Assembly (NCBI GenBank): GCA_028713285.1
Contig: JAQTOP010000002.1
Location: 36,427 to 100,426, forward strand
Direction: 5' to 3'
DNA from: Terrimicrobiaceae bacterium
Lineage (GTDB): Bacteria; Verrucomicrobiota; Verrucomicrobiia; Chthoniobacterales; JAATET01
Length of the DNA stretch: 64,000 bases
Shown here: positions 44,676 to 53,249 of the stretch, piece by piece
Position numbering within the stretch: position 1 is the first letter of the stretch
Layout: the number at the start of each line of letters is the position of its first letter
Notes under the pieces: model-generated
What the model saw: only the letters and a program-made list of their open reading frames with translations
Database searches by the model: none
Told to the model about the DNA's origin: nothing
Translations under genes and position numbers: made by a program

Positions 44676-45167
44676 ATGAAGACTTCCACGGCTCGGCGGG
44701 AGCCTCGCCCTCCCGGGAAACGATATGCGGAACTTGCCACCGGGTTTCTCGCGTGGAAGGCCTTCGACTACGCGCTCTATCCCTTCGTGATCTGGAAGCT
44801 CGGGCCATGGGCGAGCGGGGCGATCATGACGCTGCTCTCGCTGGTTTTCTGCCTGTTTCTGCTGCGGCTCTACGACCGACTGGGCCGCAACTGGCTGGGC
44901 CTCGAATTCGTCAAACTCTGCGGCGCTACGAAGGCGCCTCGCGCTGGCGGCGGGCACTGGCTGGTCTCGCGAGGCGACGGCGTCGCCTTCGTGGTCTTGT
45001 CCGTGAAATACGACCCCTTCATCACCACGGCGTATCTGCGGTGCGACGCTTACACCGGGAGGAACGGACGCGACTGGACCATCTTCCTCGCAAGCTGGCT
45101 CGCGGCCAACGGCCTGTGGATCGCCGTCTGCTACGGCGGGGTCTCCGTGCTGAGAATCCTGTTTTGA
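44676..45167 (+). CDS. Membrane protein of unknown function with repeat-derived N-terminus
   Basis: From ATG 44676 the product is 163 aa. Hydrophobic segments lie near residues 28-46 (YALYPFVIWKLGPW), 47-65 (GAIMTLLSLVFCLFLLRLY), 105-120 and 138-160 (FLASWLAANGLWIAVCYGGV). The first 15 residues (MKTSTARREPRPPGK) are encoded by repeat copy 4, so the insertion either supplied the start codon context or replaced the original N-terminus. No family was recognised. It lies between the toxin-antitoxin debris and lpdA. Confidence 0.6.
   Translation: MKTSTARREPRPPGKRYAELATGFLAWKAFDYALYPFVIWKLGPWASGAIMTLLSLVFCLFLLRLYDRLGRNWLGLEFVKLCGATKAPRAGGGHWLVSRGDGVAFVVLSVKYDPFITTAYLRCDAYTGRNGRDWTIFLASWLAANGLWIAVCYGGVSVLRILF
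44689..44714 (+). repeat. GEAPAEP-type palindromic repeat, copy 4 (consensus form)
   Basis: cggctcggcgggagcctcgc and the six following bases match the reverse complement of copy 2 with one mismatch and copy 3 with two. On the minus strand it encodes GEAPAEP. It is inside the predicted 5' end of the 44676 membrane-protein gene. Confidence 0.85.
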
Positions 45168-45312
45168 TTTGTCGGGGAGGGCGTGCGGCCCCGCACGCCG
45201 CCTTTGATATTCACGGCTCGACCTCCGTTTGGCCCAAACTACGCCCACTCGTGTGCCGCTGGCGTATGCACGTGTCAAGCCGCGCGCCCTTGCCCTCTCA
45301 CCAGTCCTTGTA

Positions 45313-45339
45313 AATCCTGCCAATCCCGTTAATCCTGTC
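45313..45339 (+). repeat. Three degenerate tandem 9-mers upstream of lpdA
   Basis: aatcctgcc, aatcccgtt and aatcctgtc are adjacent 9-bp units ending 6 bp before the lpdA start codon. They translate in frame as repeating N-P-(A/V). Short AATCCTGTT-type arrays are reported as dispersed low-complexity repeats in related genomes (recollection, not checked). They occupy the place where a ribosome-binding site would be expected and no better one is visible. Confidence 0.55.
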
Positions 45340-45345
45340 CCACTC

Positions 45346-46737
45346 ATGGCCAACTACGATCTCCTCGTCATCGGCGCCGGACCGGCTGGATATGTCGGAG
45401 CCATTCGCGCCGCGCAGCTCGGTAAAAAAGTCGCGGTCGTCGATTTCGAACGCGGCGGCGGCACTTGCAACAACTACGGCTGCATCCCCACCAAGGCGCT
45501 CCTGAAAAACGCCGAATTCTACCACGACATGAAGCACCGCGCCGCGGAATTCGGCTTCAAGATCGAAGGGCTCAGCTACGATTGGGCGAAGATCATCAAG
45601 CGCTCGCGCGACGTCTCCGAGAAAGGCTCCGCCGGCCTCGACTACCTCTTCAAGAAAAACAAGATCGACTTCATCCGCGGCACCGCCTCGCTCGAGAAAG
45701 CCGGCGAAGTGAAGGTCAAACTCGCCGACGGCAAGGAGGAGACGCACGCCGCCAAGAACATCCTCATCGCCACTGGCTGCGTCTCGCGTCCCATGCCGGG
45801 CTTTCCATTCAATGGCAAGACCGTCATCGGCTCCAAGGAAGCGCTCCTGCTCACGGAACAACCGAAATCGGCCATCGTCATCGGCGCCGGAGCAATCGGC
45901 ATCGAATTCGCATATTTCTGGAACGCCTTCGGCACGAAAGTCACCGTCGTCGAGATGCTCCCGAATGTCCTGCCCGTCGAGGATACCGAAGTCTCCGTTG
46001 CGTTGGAAAAATCCCTCACCAAGCAGGGCCTCACGCTCCTCCCGAATCACAAGACGACCAAAACCGAAACCACCGATACCGGCGTGAAAATCACCGTGGC
46101 CGATCCGAAGGGAGAGGAGAAAACGTTCGAGGCCGATCTCGCGCTCGTCGCCATCGGCGTCGCCCCCGTGCTACCCGGCGGAGCCCTCAGGATTGGCCTC
46201 ACGGACCGCGGCTACATCCAGACGAGCGACCGCTACGAGACCACGCTCAAGGGCATCTACGCCGCCGGCGACATCATCGGCCCGCCGTGGCTCGCCCACG
46301 TCGCGAGCTACGAGGCTGTGCAGGCCGTCGAGGGCATGTTCATTCCAGGCTTCAAACCGAAGAAGGTCACGATCTTCCCCGGCTGCACCTATTGCCACCC
46401 GCAGGTCGCCAGCATCGGCCTTACCGAGCGGGCCGCGAAGGAAAAAGGTCTCCAATACAAAGTCGGCAAATTCGCATTCATGGCCAGCGGCAAAGCCCGC
46501 GCCATCGGCGAACTGGACGGCTTTGTAAAGCTCATCGTCGGCGAGAAACACGGCGAAATCCTCGGCGCGCACATCATCGGAGCCGATGCCACGGAAATGA
46601 TCGCCGAGCTTGGTCTCGCCATCAATCTCGAGGCGACCTACGAGGAGCTGATCGCGACCATTCACGCGCACCCGACGCTCAGCGAGGCCGTCCACGAAGC
46701 GGCGCACGCCACGCAGGGGCACGCGATCCATTCGTAA
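45346..46737 (+). CDS. lpdA: Dihydrolipoamide dehydrogenase (E3)
   Basis: The 463-aa flavoprotein begins MANYDLLVIGAGPAGYVGAIRAAQLG (FAD site) and has the redox disulfide in GGGTCNNYGCIPTKALLKN. An NAD-binding motif (AIVIGAGAIGIEFAYFWNAFG), FAD-contacting GIYAAGDIIG and the C-terminal His-Glu pair in HAHPTLSEAVHEA complete it. It reoxidises the lipoyl arms of E2. ATG 45346 is the first plausible start; the tracked ORF extends through the upstream repeat. It is the likely E3 for pdhABC although the two are separated by 2.2 kb. Confidence 0.95.
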   Translation: MANYDLLVIGAGPAGYVGAIRAAQLGKKVAVVDFERGGGTCNNYGCIPTKALLKNAEFYHDMKHRAAEFGFKIEGLSYDWAKIIKRSRDVSEKGSAGLDYLFKKNKIDFIRGTASLEKAGEVKVKLADGKEETHAAKNILIATGCVSRPMPGFPFNGKTVIGSKEALLLTEQPKSAIVIGAGAIGIEFAYFWNAFGTKVTVVEMLPNVLPVEDTEVSVALEKSLTKQGLTLLPNHKTTKTETTDTGVKITVADPKGEEKTFEADLALVAIGVAPVLPGGALRIGLTDRGYIQTSDRYETTLKGIYAAGDIIGPPWLAHVASYEAVQAVEGMFIPGFKPKKVTIFPGCTYCHPQVASIGLTERAAKEKGLQYKVGKFAFMASGKARAIGELDGFVKLIVGEKHGEILGAHIIGADATEMIAELGLAINLEATYEELIATIHAHPTLSEAVHEAAHATQGHAIHS

Positions 46738-46768
46738 CCCGCCGATCCGCGCGGATTTTCGCAGATTC

Positions 46769-48082
46769 ATGAATATCTGTGCTCCTCTCCGCCCTCTCTG
46801 GATCGCCTTCCTCCTCGCCAGTCCGCTCCGCGCCGAGGTCGCGGTGCAGGCCTTTGGCGAGATTCCGCCCAACGCGGTGGACTCGCTCGGCGATACCATC
46901 GGCGGACTCGGCTCCGCCGTTTGTTACGACGCGAAAACCCGCAGCGTCTTCATGATGCCCGACCGCGGCGCCGGGGACGGCGCCATCGACTACCGCCCGC
47001 GCTGCTACCGCATCCGCTTCACACGAAATGCCGCAGACCCCAAGCGGCTGGACTACAAGATCGAGCAGACGATTCTTTTTCGGGACGCGGAGGAAAAGCC
47101 CTTCACGGGACTGCTTGCGGGCACCCGCTCAAAACCGCTGCGCGACGGCAGTCGCTGCCTGGATCCGGAAGCCATCTCCACCGCCCCCGACGGCACCCTC
47201 TACGTGAGCGACGAATACGGGCCCGCGCTCATGCAATTCGACCGATCGGGCCACCTCTTGCGCGCCATCCCGCTGCCGGAATGGTTTCGGCCGCGTGGCC
47301 GCGACGGCCGGCCGGATTATCGTCCAGCGCCCAACCTGCGATCCGGCCGCGATGACAACCGCGGCGCGGAGGCAATGGGAATCCTGCCGGACGGAAAACG
47401 CGCCATCCTCATCCTGCAAAGCGCGCTCGTGCAGGATGGCGGCAGGCCCGCCGGCACGACCCGGGTGGTCATTCTCGATCTTCGCACCGGCGCTCCGCTG
47501 GCGGAATATGCCTACGCGTTCGCCGATCCACAGCCGTGGAATCCCGCAGCCGCAAAGCCCCGCCTGGGGTTCCGTGACCTCTCGGTGAACGACCTCGCCG
47601 TGGTGAACGATCACACCCTGCTCGTCCTCGAGCGCGACGGGCTCGGCCGCGACGGACCCATCAAGCCGACGGTCGCCCGCTACAAATCGGTCTGGATCGC
47701 GAACCTGTCCGGCGCGACCAACCTGCTCTCCCTGCCCGGCCGGCCGTATGACCAATTGCCCGGGCACCCTGCATTCAAGCCGCTCTCGCGCCATGCGCCG
47801 GTATCCTTTGTCCGTAAGACACTGCTCTTCAATCTCCCCGATCTCACGCCGCCCTTCGGCATCTCCGCAAAATCTCTCGCCGCCAAATGGGAGGGCCTCA
47901 CCCTCCTGCCGCCAAAATCGCCGCAGCACTTCCGCCTCCTCATGACGGCCGACAACGATTTTCTCAATCCAAAGCTCGTGTTCAACGGCGTTACTCATCG
48001 ATTTCCCCGCGCGCGCGACGCCGTCCCGACACAGATTGTCGAAATCCTCGCCCGCGTGCCGAAGCCCATCATCACCCGATAA
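46769..48082 (+). CDS. Exported esterase-like phytase-domain protein
   Basis: The 437-aa product has a short signal peptide (PLWIAFLLASPLRA, cleavage before EVAV). It then has a beta-propeller-like domain matching the esterase-like activity of phytase family: DTIGGLGSAVCYDAKTRSVFMMPDRGAGDG, CLDPEAISTAPDGTLYVSDEYGP, NRGAEAMGILPDG and KWEGLTLLPP. Paired acidic motifs at blade edges suggest metal binding. Such proteins are periplasmic and may be phosphodiesterases; substrate unknown. The ABC permease gene starts 8 bp later. Confidence 0.78.
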   Translation: MNICAPLRPLWIAFLLASPLRAEVAVQAFGEIPPNAVDSLGDTIGGLGSAVCYDAKTRSVFMMPDRGAGDGAIDYRPRCYRIRFTRNAADPKRLDYKIEQTILFRDAEEKPFTGLLAGTRSKPLRDGSRCLDPEAISTAPDGTLYVSDEYGPALMQFDRSGHLLRAIPLPEWFRPRGRDGRPDYRPAPNLRSGRDDNRGAEAMGILPDGKRAILILQSALVQDGGRPAGTTRVVILDLRTGAPLAEYAYAFADPQPWNPAAAKPRLGFRDLSVNDLAVVNDHTLLVLERDGLGRDGPIKPTVARYKSVWIANLSGATNLLSLPGRPYDQLPGHPAFKPLSRHAPVSFVRKTLLFNLPDLTPPFGISAKSLAAKWEGLTLLPPKSPQHFRLLMTADNDFLNPKLVFNGVTHRFPRARDAVPTQIVEILARVPKPIITR

Positions 48083-48090
48083 AAAAAGGC

Positions 48091-48867
48091 GTGATCGCTC
48101 CGCTCTTCTTCGACCGGCCGCAGGCTCCCTCCCCCCGTTGGGTGCGCATCGCCACGGTCCTCGTCCTCGCCGCCGCGCTCGCCGCGATCTGCTGGGGCCT
48201 GCTCGCGGCTTCCACCTCGAACTGGTCCGCGATCTGGCGCTACCGGGCCGTTTTCTGGCAGGGCTGGCTCCTCACCATCGGCATTTCCCTCGCCGCCCTC
48301 GCGCTCAGCACGGCAGCCGGCGTCCTGCTCGCCCTTGCGCGCCGCTCGACATTCCTGCCCCTCCGCTCGCTCGCGCTGCTCTACATCGAACTGATCCGCG
48401 GTTCGCCGCTCCTCGTGCAGATTTTGTTCTTTTGGTATGTCGTCGCCGACCATTTCAACATCACCGACCGCCTCCTCGTGGGAACCCTGGTTCTATCCGG
48501 ATTCAGCTCCGCCTATCTCGCCGAAATGATCCGCTCCGGCATCGAAAGCGTCGGCGCCTCTCAACTTGAATCCGCCCGCGCAATCGGCCTCTCGCCGTTC
48601 CAAACCTATCGGTTCGTCATTTTTCCACAGGCCATCCGCCAGGTCCTGCCATCGCTTGCGGGCCAGTTCGCCTCTTTGATCAAAGACTCCTCGCTCCTCT
48701 CCGTGATCGGGCTTCCGGAATTCACCCAAGGCGCTCTCCAGGTAAACTCGGCAACCTACAGCACCCTCGAGAGCTTCGTCCCGCTCGGGATCGGGTATCT
48801 CATTTTGACCCTCCCGATCTCCGCCCTATCGCGACTGCTCGAACGCCAATTTCATTATGAAAGTTGA
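48091..48867 (+). CDS. Amino-acid-type ABC transporter permease (HisM/GlnP family)
   Basis: A GTG at 48091 with an AAGG-containing A-rich leader gives a 258-aa product; the tracked ORF starts inside the preceding gene. It has five or so helices (VRIATVLVLAAALAAICWG, WQGWLLTIGISLAALALS). The family loop ELIRGSPLLVQILFFWYV and the EAA motif GASQLESARAIGLSPFQTYRFVIFPQAIRQVLP contact the ATPase. It imports polar amino acids or relatives in this family. No substrate-binding protein gene is adjacent. Confidence 0.87.
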   Translation: MIAPLFFDRPQAPSPRWVRIATVLVLAAALAAICWGLLAASTSNWSAIWRYRAVFWQGWLLTIGISLAALALSTAAGVLLALARRSTFLPLRSLALLYIELIRGSPLLVQILFFWYVVADHFNITDRLLVGTLVLSGFSSAYLAEMIRSGIESVGASQLESARAIGLSPFQTYRFVIFPQAIRQVLPSLAGQFASLIKDSSLLSVIGLPEFTQGALQVNSATYSTLESFVPLGIGYLILTLPISALSRLLERQFHYES

Positions 48868-49588
48868 GCTGCACGGCGTGACCAAGCGCTTCGGCGGGCA
48901 GACGGTTCTCAATCGCATCACCTCGACCATCGAGTTCCCCCATACGCTCGCGCTCATCGGCCCCTCCGGTGGCGGGAAATCCACCTTCCTCCGGCTTTTG
49001 GCCGGCTTGATCGCTCCGGATGCCGGCACGATCACCATTGACGGCGAACCCATTCCCGGTGAGTCCCCGGCGCTTCGCCGCTATCGCGCCCGGATCGGCA
49101 TCGTCTTTCAGGCGTTCAATTTATTCCCGCATCTCTCGGCTCTCGATAATATCCGGCTCGCCCTCACCGAGGTTCATGGGCTTTCGCCTTCCATGGCCAC
49201 CACACGCGCGATGGATGCCCTCGCCCGCTTCCAACTCGCGGATCACGCCCACAAACGCCCCGCCACGCTTTCCGGCGGCCAGCGTCAGCGTGTGGCCATC
49301 GCCCGGGCCATCGCCATCCAGCCGAAGTTTCTGCTTTTCGACGAACCTACCTCCTCCCTCGATCCGGAAATGACCGCCGAGGTGCTCGAGCTCCTCGCCA
49401 CGCTTCGCTCGGAAAATCGCACGATGATCCTTGTCACCCATGAGATGGGATTTGCCCGGCACACGGCGGATCTCGTCGCCTTTATCTCCGGCGGATCGAT
49501 CGAGGAAGTCGATGCACCCGAGCGCATTTTCGGCGAAGCAAAAAATCCGACGGTTCGGAATTTCCTCGCCCGGGTTCTGCGCTATTGA
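48857..49588 (+). CDS. Amino-acid-type ABC transporter ATP-binding protein (GlnQ-like)
   Basis: The 243-aa ATPase has Walker A GPSGGGKSTFLRLL, Q-loop VFQAFNLFPHLSALDNI, signature TLSGGQRQRVAIARAIA, Walker B LLFDEPTSSLDPEMTAEVLEL and the switch histidine (ILVTHEMGFARH). This is the polar amino acid subfamily pattern. It overlaps the permease gene by 11 bp, so the two are translationally coupled. Confidence 0.94.
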   Translation: MKVELHGVTKRFGGQTVLNRITSTIEFPHTLALIGPSGGGKSTFLRLLAGLIAPDAGTITIDGEPIPGESPALRRYRARIGIVFQAFNLFPHLSALDNIRLALTEVHGLSPSMATTRAMDALARFQLADHAHKRPATLSGGQRQRVAIARAIAIQPKFLLFDEPTSSLDPEMTAEVLELLATLRSENRTMILVTHEMGFARHTADLVAFISGGSIEEVDAPERIFGEAKNPTVRNFLARVLRY

Positions 49589-49887
49589 AGAACCGTGGCG
49601 AAAGGCCTTTACCGTTCGTCACCGACTTGTTCACAGCTAGAAGATTAATGATTTTTTGGCTGTCCCATTCTTCTTAATCTTAAGGATGTGAATGGATGGG
49701 CAAAAACTTGTTCCTCTGTGATTTCAAGCCTGTTCCACGCCCATTTGACGATGTGAATGACTTCGCAGGTCTTGCGCCCACCTGCCGATAAACGCCTCGC
49801 GAAGGGCATTTCCGCACAAGCACGCTCAATAATTCACCAGTTATTAACATTTTACCCCCAACGCACACGGTGCTGAACCGCGCCGCT
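49589..49887. other. Non-coding stretch with one stem-loop
   Basis: No gene was supported between the ATPase and the exported unknown. An 8-bp inverted repeat, aagattaa (49641-49648) and ttaatctt (49674-49681), frames a 25-nt loop that contains a T6 run; it could aid transcription termination of the ABC operon but lacks a GC-rich stem. The rest is AT-richer than its surroundings, with tracked ORFs that look like noise. Confidence 0.5.
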
Positions 49888-50415
49888 TCAGGGGGTGTAG
49901 CGCGCCGCGATAATCGTCGTGTAATTGTAGGAGACGATGGTCGCCCGACCCTTGATCGCGGTTTGCGTTTTTCCAATGCGCTGGGCAACCGAGATGAGCT
50001 GGGGCACACCACCGGCGACCGAAGCAGATCCCGTGTAGAGGCTCTCGCGAAATTTTCTCAGCCCAATTTTGACGCCTTCGAGGATCCGGATGCTAACGGA
50101 AAGCCGGGAACCGTTGAGGGAGCCGGAAACATCCGCGCGCTGGTTGGTCAGACGCGTCGTGCTGGCGAATTTGCCACCGGGAGAAACAGCCAGAGTTTGA
50201 GTGAAGACCACATAGCCGCCGCGCAGCGCGGGAACATTCGTCTCGGTGCGGTCCGAATCCGTGATTTGTGCGAGGTCCACGCCATTGAGCGCCTGCGCCA
50301 TCGCGGTGGGATCGCGCGGGTCGGTGAATTGCATCACGGCAATGTCGAGTCGCCCGGCATGGGCGGCCAGCGGGGTGAGGAATGAGACGGCGGCGAGAAG
50401 AAGGGGTATGCGCAT
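49888..50415 (-). CDS. Exported protein of unknown function
   Basis: From ATG 50415 the product is 175 aa with a signal peptide MRIPLLLAAVSFLTPLAAHA (cleavage before GRLD). The mature part has TNVPALRGGYVVFTQTLAVSPGGKFASTTRL and VSGSLNGSRLSVSIRILEGVKIGLRKF, alternating patterns that suggest beta structure. DIAVMQFTDPRDPTAMAQAL near the start recalls curli-assembly or penicillin-binding-protein-activator type periplasmic proteins, but this is weak. It diverges from the alpha/beta hydrolase gene 46 bp away. Confidence 0.6.
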   Translation of the reverse strand: MRIPLLLAAVSFLTPLAAHAGRLDIAVMQFTDPRDPTAMAQALNGVDLAQITDSDRTETNVPALRGGYVVFTQTLAVSPGGKFASTTRLTNQRADVSGSLNGSRLSVSIRILEGVKIGLRKFRESLYTGSASVAGGVPQLISVAQRIGKTQTAIKGRATIVSYNYTTIIAARYTP

Positions 50416-50461
50416 GCGCAAAGGCTTCCCAGAAGGGTCCGAACCATGCAACAGAAAAGCC

Positions 50462-51334
50462 GTGAGCGAAACCGGACGACCCGAAATCTGGACTGCGCCG
50501 GATGGCAGCCGCCTCGGGTGCGTTCGGTGGTGTCCACAAGCGACCCCTCGCGCGGGCATCGTCGCGTTGCATGGGCTCGGCTGCAGGGCGGAGGATTTTG
50601 CGCCGCTGGGTGAAGCCCTGTCTGCCCGCGGCATCGGGCTGGCGGCCTGGAATCTGCGCGGCCAGGGGCTCGACCCCGTCGTGTCGCGCCGCGGAGCATG
50701 GCTCGACCTCGAGGGGATGCTTGCCGACCTCGAGGAATTCACGGCGCAGTCGTTCAACGAAGGGCTGCCGCTTTTCCTTTGCGGGGACAGCATGGGCTCG
50801 CTTCTCGCGATTCAAGCCGCGGCGCGCGCGGAGTGGCGGCGGCGCCTCGCGGGCCTTTTGCTTTGCGTTCCCGTGGTCGGCCTCGCTCAAAAAAACCCGC
50901 ATTGGATGAAGTCGCTGCTGCGCGCCGTGGCCACGGTCGCGCCCGGCTTGCGGATCAAGTCCGATTGGTTCGTCAACGGGAACACCGGTCCGCTCCAGCT
51001 CACGCGCATTCCCGAGCGCCAGCATGCCGTCGAGACCGCTCCGCATCGGCTCGGCCCCGTGACGGCGAAGTTTCTCGTCTGCATGGGCGATCTCATCGAG
51101 GCCGCGCTTCCCGCCGCGGCAGAGCTCGATTTGCCGGTCGCCGTTTTTTCGGCGGGCCACGATGGATTTGTGCTGGCGGGGCAGACCCGCGAATTCTTCG
51201 AGAAAATCCACGCCCGCGACAAAACGCATTTTCATTACTCCGAAGGCTACCACCAGCTTCTCTTCGACCTCGACGCGGCGCAGGTCGTCGCCGATGCCAC
51301 CGCGTGGATCGAGGCACGGCTTCCGAAGCGCTAA
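50462..51334 (+). CDS. Alpha/beta hydrolase (monoacylglycerol lipase-like)
   Basis: From GTG 50462 the product is 290 aa. The alpha/beta-hydrolase order is present: oxyanion region GIVALHGLGCRAEDFAPLGEAL, LAAWNLRGQGLDP, nucleophile elbow LCGDSMGSLLAI (Ser), Asp in VFSAGHDGFVLAG and catalytic His in SEGYHQLLFDL. This resembles lysophospholipase/monoglyceride-lipase proteins. An in-frame ATG at 50414 would add 16 residues but overlaps the divergent gene's start. Its stop overlaps the acyl-CoA synthetase stop by 4 bp (convergent). Confidence 0.82.
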   Translation: MSETGRPEIWTAPDGSRLGCVRWCPQATPRAGIVALHGLGCRAEDFAPLGEALSARGIGLAAWNLRGQGLDPVVSRRGAWLDLEGMLADLEEFTAQSFNEGLPLFLCGDSMGSLLAIQAAARAEWRRRLAGLLLCVPVVGLAQKNPHWMKSLLRAVATVAPGLRIKSDWFVNGNTGPLQLTRIPERQHAVETAPHRLGPVTAKFLVCMGDLIEAALPAAAELDLPVAVFSAGHDGFVLAGQTREFFEKIHARDKTHFHYSEGYHQLLFDLDAAQVVADATAWIEARLPKR

Positions 51335-53238
51335 GCGAACATCGCCGCGATGAGCGGCGCGTATTTGTCGGTCACGATGTGGCGCCGCAATTTCAATGTG
51401 GCCGTGAGTTCGTCTGCGACTTCGAACGGCTTCGGCACGAAACGCCATGCCACGATCCGCTCGAAGGCCTTGAATCCGGTCTCCGCGGCCACGAGCCGCC
51501 GAATCTCGGCATCGACCATCGAGCGGGCAACGGAGTTTTCCTCCAGCGCCGCCACGGAGTCCGCCGCAAGGCCGGCGGTGCGAAAGGCGTCCAAATGCGG
51601 CACGACGAGCGCGCCGAGAAATTTTTGATCCTGGCCGACGACCATGCATTGATCGATGAGCGCGGATTGCGTGAGCCGGTTCTCGATGGGCAGCGGTTCG
51701 ACGTTTTCGCCGCTCAGCAGGACGATCGTGTCCTTCGAGCGGCCCACGATTTTCAGGCAACCATTGAAGGTCATCAGGCCGATGTCGCCGGTATTCAGCC
51801 AGCCGTCCTTGAGCACGCGCGCCGTGCCCTCGGGGTCCTTGTAATAACCCACCATGATCTGCGGCCCCTTTGCATGGATTTCTCCGCGCAGGCCGCGTCC
51901 GCCGTGGGGGCGACGCGGGTTCGGATAAAGCACGTCGCCGGTGTTGAGGTCGATGATTCGAATTTCGGTTTCGGGATAAAGTGGGCCGACCGTGCCGATG
52001 ACGAGGCTTTTCCAGGTGCGCACGGCGAGCACCGGCGCGGTTTCGGTGAGCCCGTAGCCCTCGAGCACGGGGATGCCGATGAAGTTGAAAAACTCGTCCA
52101 CGTGCGGTTGAAGCGCGCCGCCGCCGCTGATGGTGCCGAGAAATTCGCCGCCGACCACAGCGCGCAGCTTCTTCAGAACGGAGTGGTCGAGCACCCGATA
52201 CGGAATGAGGTAGATTGCGAGACTCGCGAGGTGAAGCGCGGCGAGCGCGAGAGATTGCGGAAGCGAGCGGCCTGCGACGTCGAGCTGCTGGCCGAGGAAG
52301 AAGCGGTGCGCGCGCTTCACGCGCACCGCGCTGCGATAGGCGAGATTGAAGAGCGCGCGGCGGGGAGGCGGGGCCTTTTCGACGTTCGCGAAAATCTTCT
52401 GGTAAAGGCTCTCCCACAGCCGGGGCGCGGAGGCCATCACGGTGGGCCGCACGGTGCGCAGGTCCTCCGCGATATGGCGCAGCGTCGTGTAGTAGGTGCA
52501 GATGCCCCAGCTCATGCAAATCATTGCAAAGACGCGCTCGTAGCTGTGCCAGATGGGCAGGATCGACAGGGCGCGGCCGTCGCCGTTCGCGAGCGAAAAC
52601 GGGAGGTTGCACACCTGCGAGACCATGTTTGCATGCGTGAGTTGCACACCCTTCGGCGTGCCCGTCGTGCCGGAGGTGTAGATGAGGGTGAAGAGGTCGC
52701 CTGGTTGAATGGCCGCCATGCGCGTCTCGACGCGCCGGTCGCCCTGCGCGCGCAGCTCACGGCCGCGCGCCTCGACTTCAGCGAGGCGCAGCGTTCCCTC
52801 CGCGCCGGCGAAGGCGGGATCCATCACGATCACCGTGCGAAGCCCCCCTGCGCCGCTGCGGCGGAGCCTGTCGAGCGTCGCGGCATTTTCGACAAACACG
52901 ATACGCGTCTCCGCGTGCTCGAGAATGTAGCGAATTTCGCACTCGGTCACGTCCGTGCCGCGGGGGACATCCGCCGCGCCGCAGAGCTGCACGGCGCCGT
53001 CGCAGAGGATCCATTCCAGGCGATTGTCCGCCAGCAGGCCGACGTGTTCGCGCGCCTCGACGCCGCAGTCGATGAGTCCGGTCGCGACGCAGACGGCCCG
53101 CTCGTGAAGTTCGCGAAAGCCGGTGAACGAGAAGCTGCCGTCCTTTTTGCGCGATGCGAAACCCGGGGAGTCGCCGAAGCGCTCCGCAGCGTCTCGGAAA
53201 AGCTCGGCGATGTTCCGGGGAGTGATGGGACCGGGCAT
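51331..53238 (-). CDS. Long-chain acyl-CoA synthetase (AMP-forming)
   Basis: The 635-aa enzyme carries the AMP-binding P-loop TLIYTSGTTGTPKGVQLTH, LEGYGLTETAPVLAV, GWLNTGDIGLMTFNGCLKIVGRSKD and the adenylate-contacting ENVEPLPIENRL. The pattern is that of the large FadD/FAA type, which activates long-chain fatty acids to acyl-CoA at the membrane. A hydrophobic stretch (LALAALHLASLAIYLIPYRVL) in the middle may attach to the bilayer. It is the last gene of the minus-strand operon and starts 11 bp after infA. Confidence 0.93.
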   Translation of the reverse strand: MPGPITPRNIAELFRDAAERFGDSPGFASRKKDGSFSFTGFRELHERAVCVATGLIDCGVEAREHVGLLADNRLEWILCDGAVQLCGAADVPRGTDVTECEIRYILEHAETRIVFVENAATLDRLRRSGAGGLRTVIVMDPAFAGAEGTLRLAEVEARGRELRAQGDRRVETRMAAIQPGDLFTLIYTSGTTGTPKGVQLTHANMVSQVCNLPFSLANGDGRALSILPIWHSYERVFAMICMSWGICTYYTTLRHIAEDLRTVRPTVMASAPRLWESLYQKIFANVEKAPPPRRALFNLAYRSAVRVKRAHRFFLGQQLDVAGRSLPQSLALAALHLASLAIYLIPYRVLDHSVLKKLRAVVGGEFLGTISGGGALQPHVDEFFNFIGIPVLEGYGLTETAPVLAVRTWKSLVIGTVGPLYPETEIRIIDLNTGDVLYPNPRRPHGGRGLRGEIHAKGPQIMVGYYKDPEGTARVLKDGWLNTGDIGLMTFNGCLKIVGRSKDTIVLLSGENVEPLPIENRLTQSALIDQCMVVGQDQKFLGALVVPHLDAFRTAGLAADSVAALEENSVARSMVDAEIRRLVAAETGFKAFERIVAWRFVPKPFEVADELTATLKLRRHIVTDKYAPLIAAMFA

Positions 53239-53249
53239 GTGGCGCGGTC

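Noticed and set aside
49680-50012. 110-aa minus-strand ORF
   Set aside because: Overlaps the end of the exported unknown in another frame and extends into AT-richer non-coding DNA with no protein-like features.
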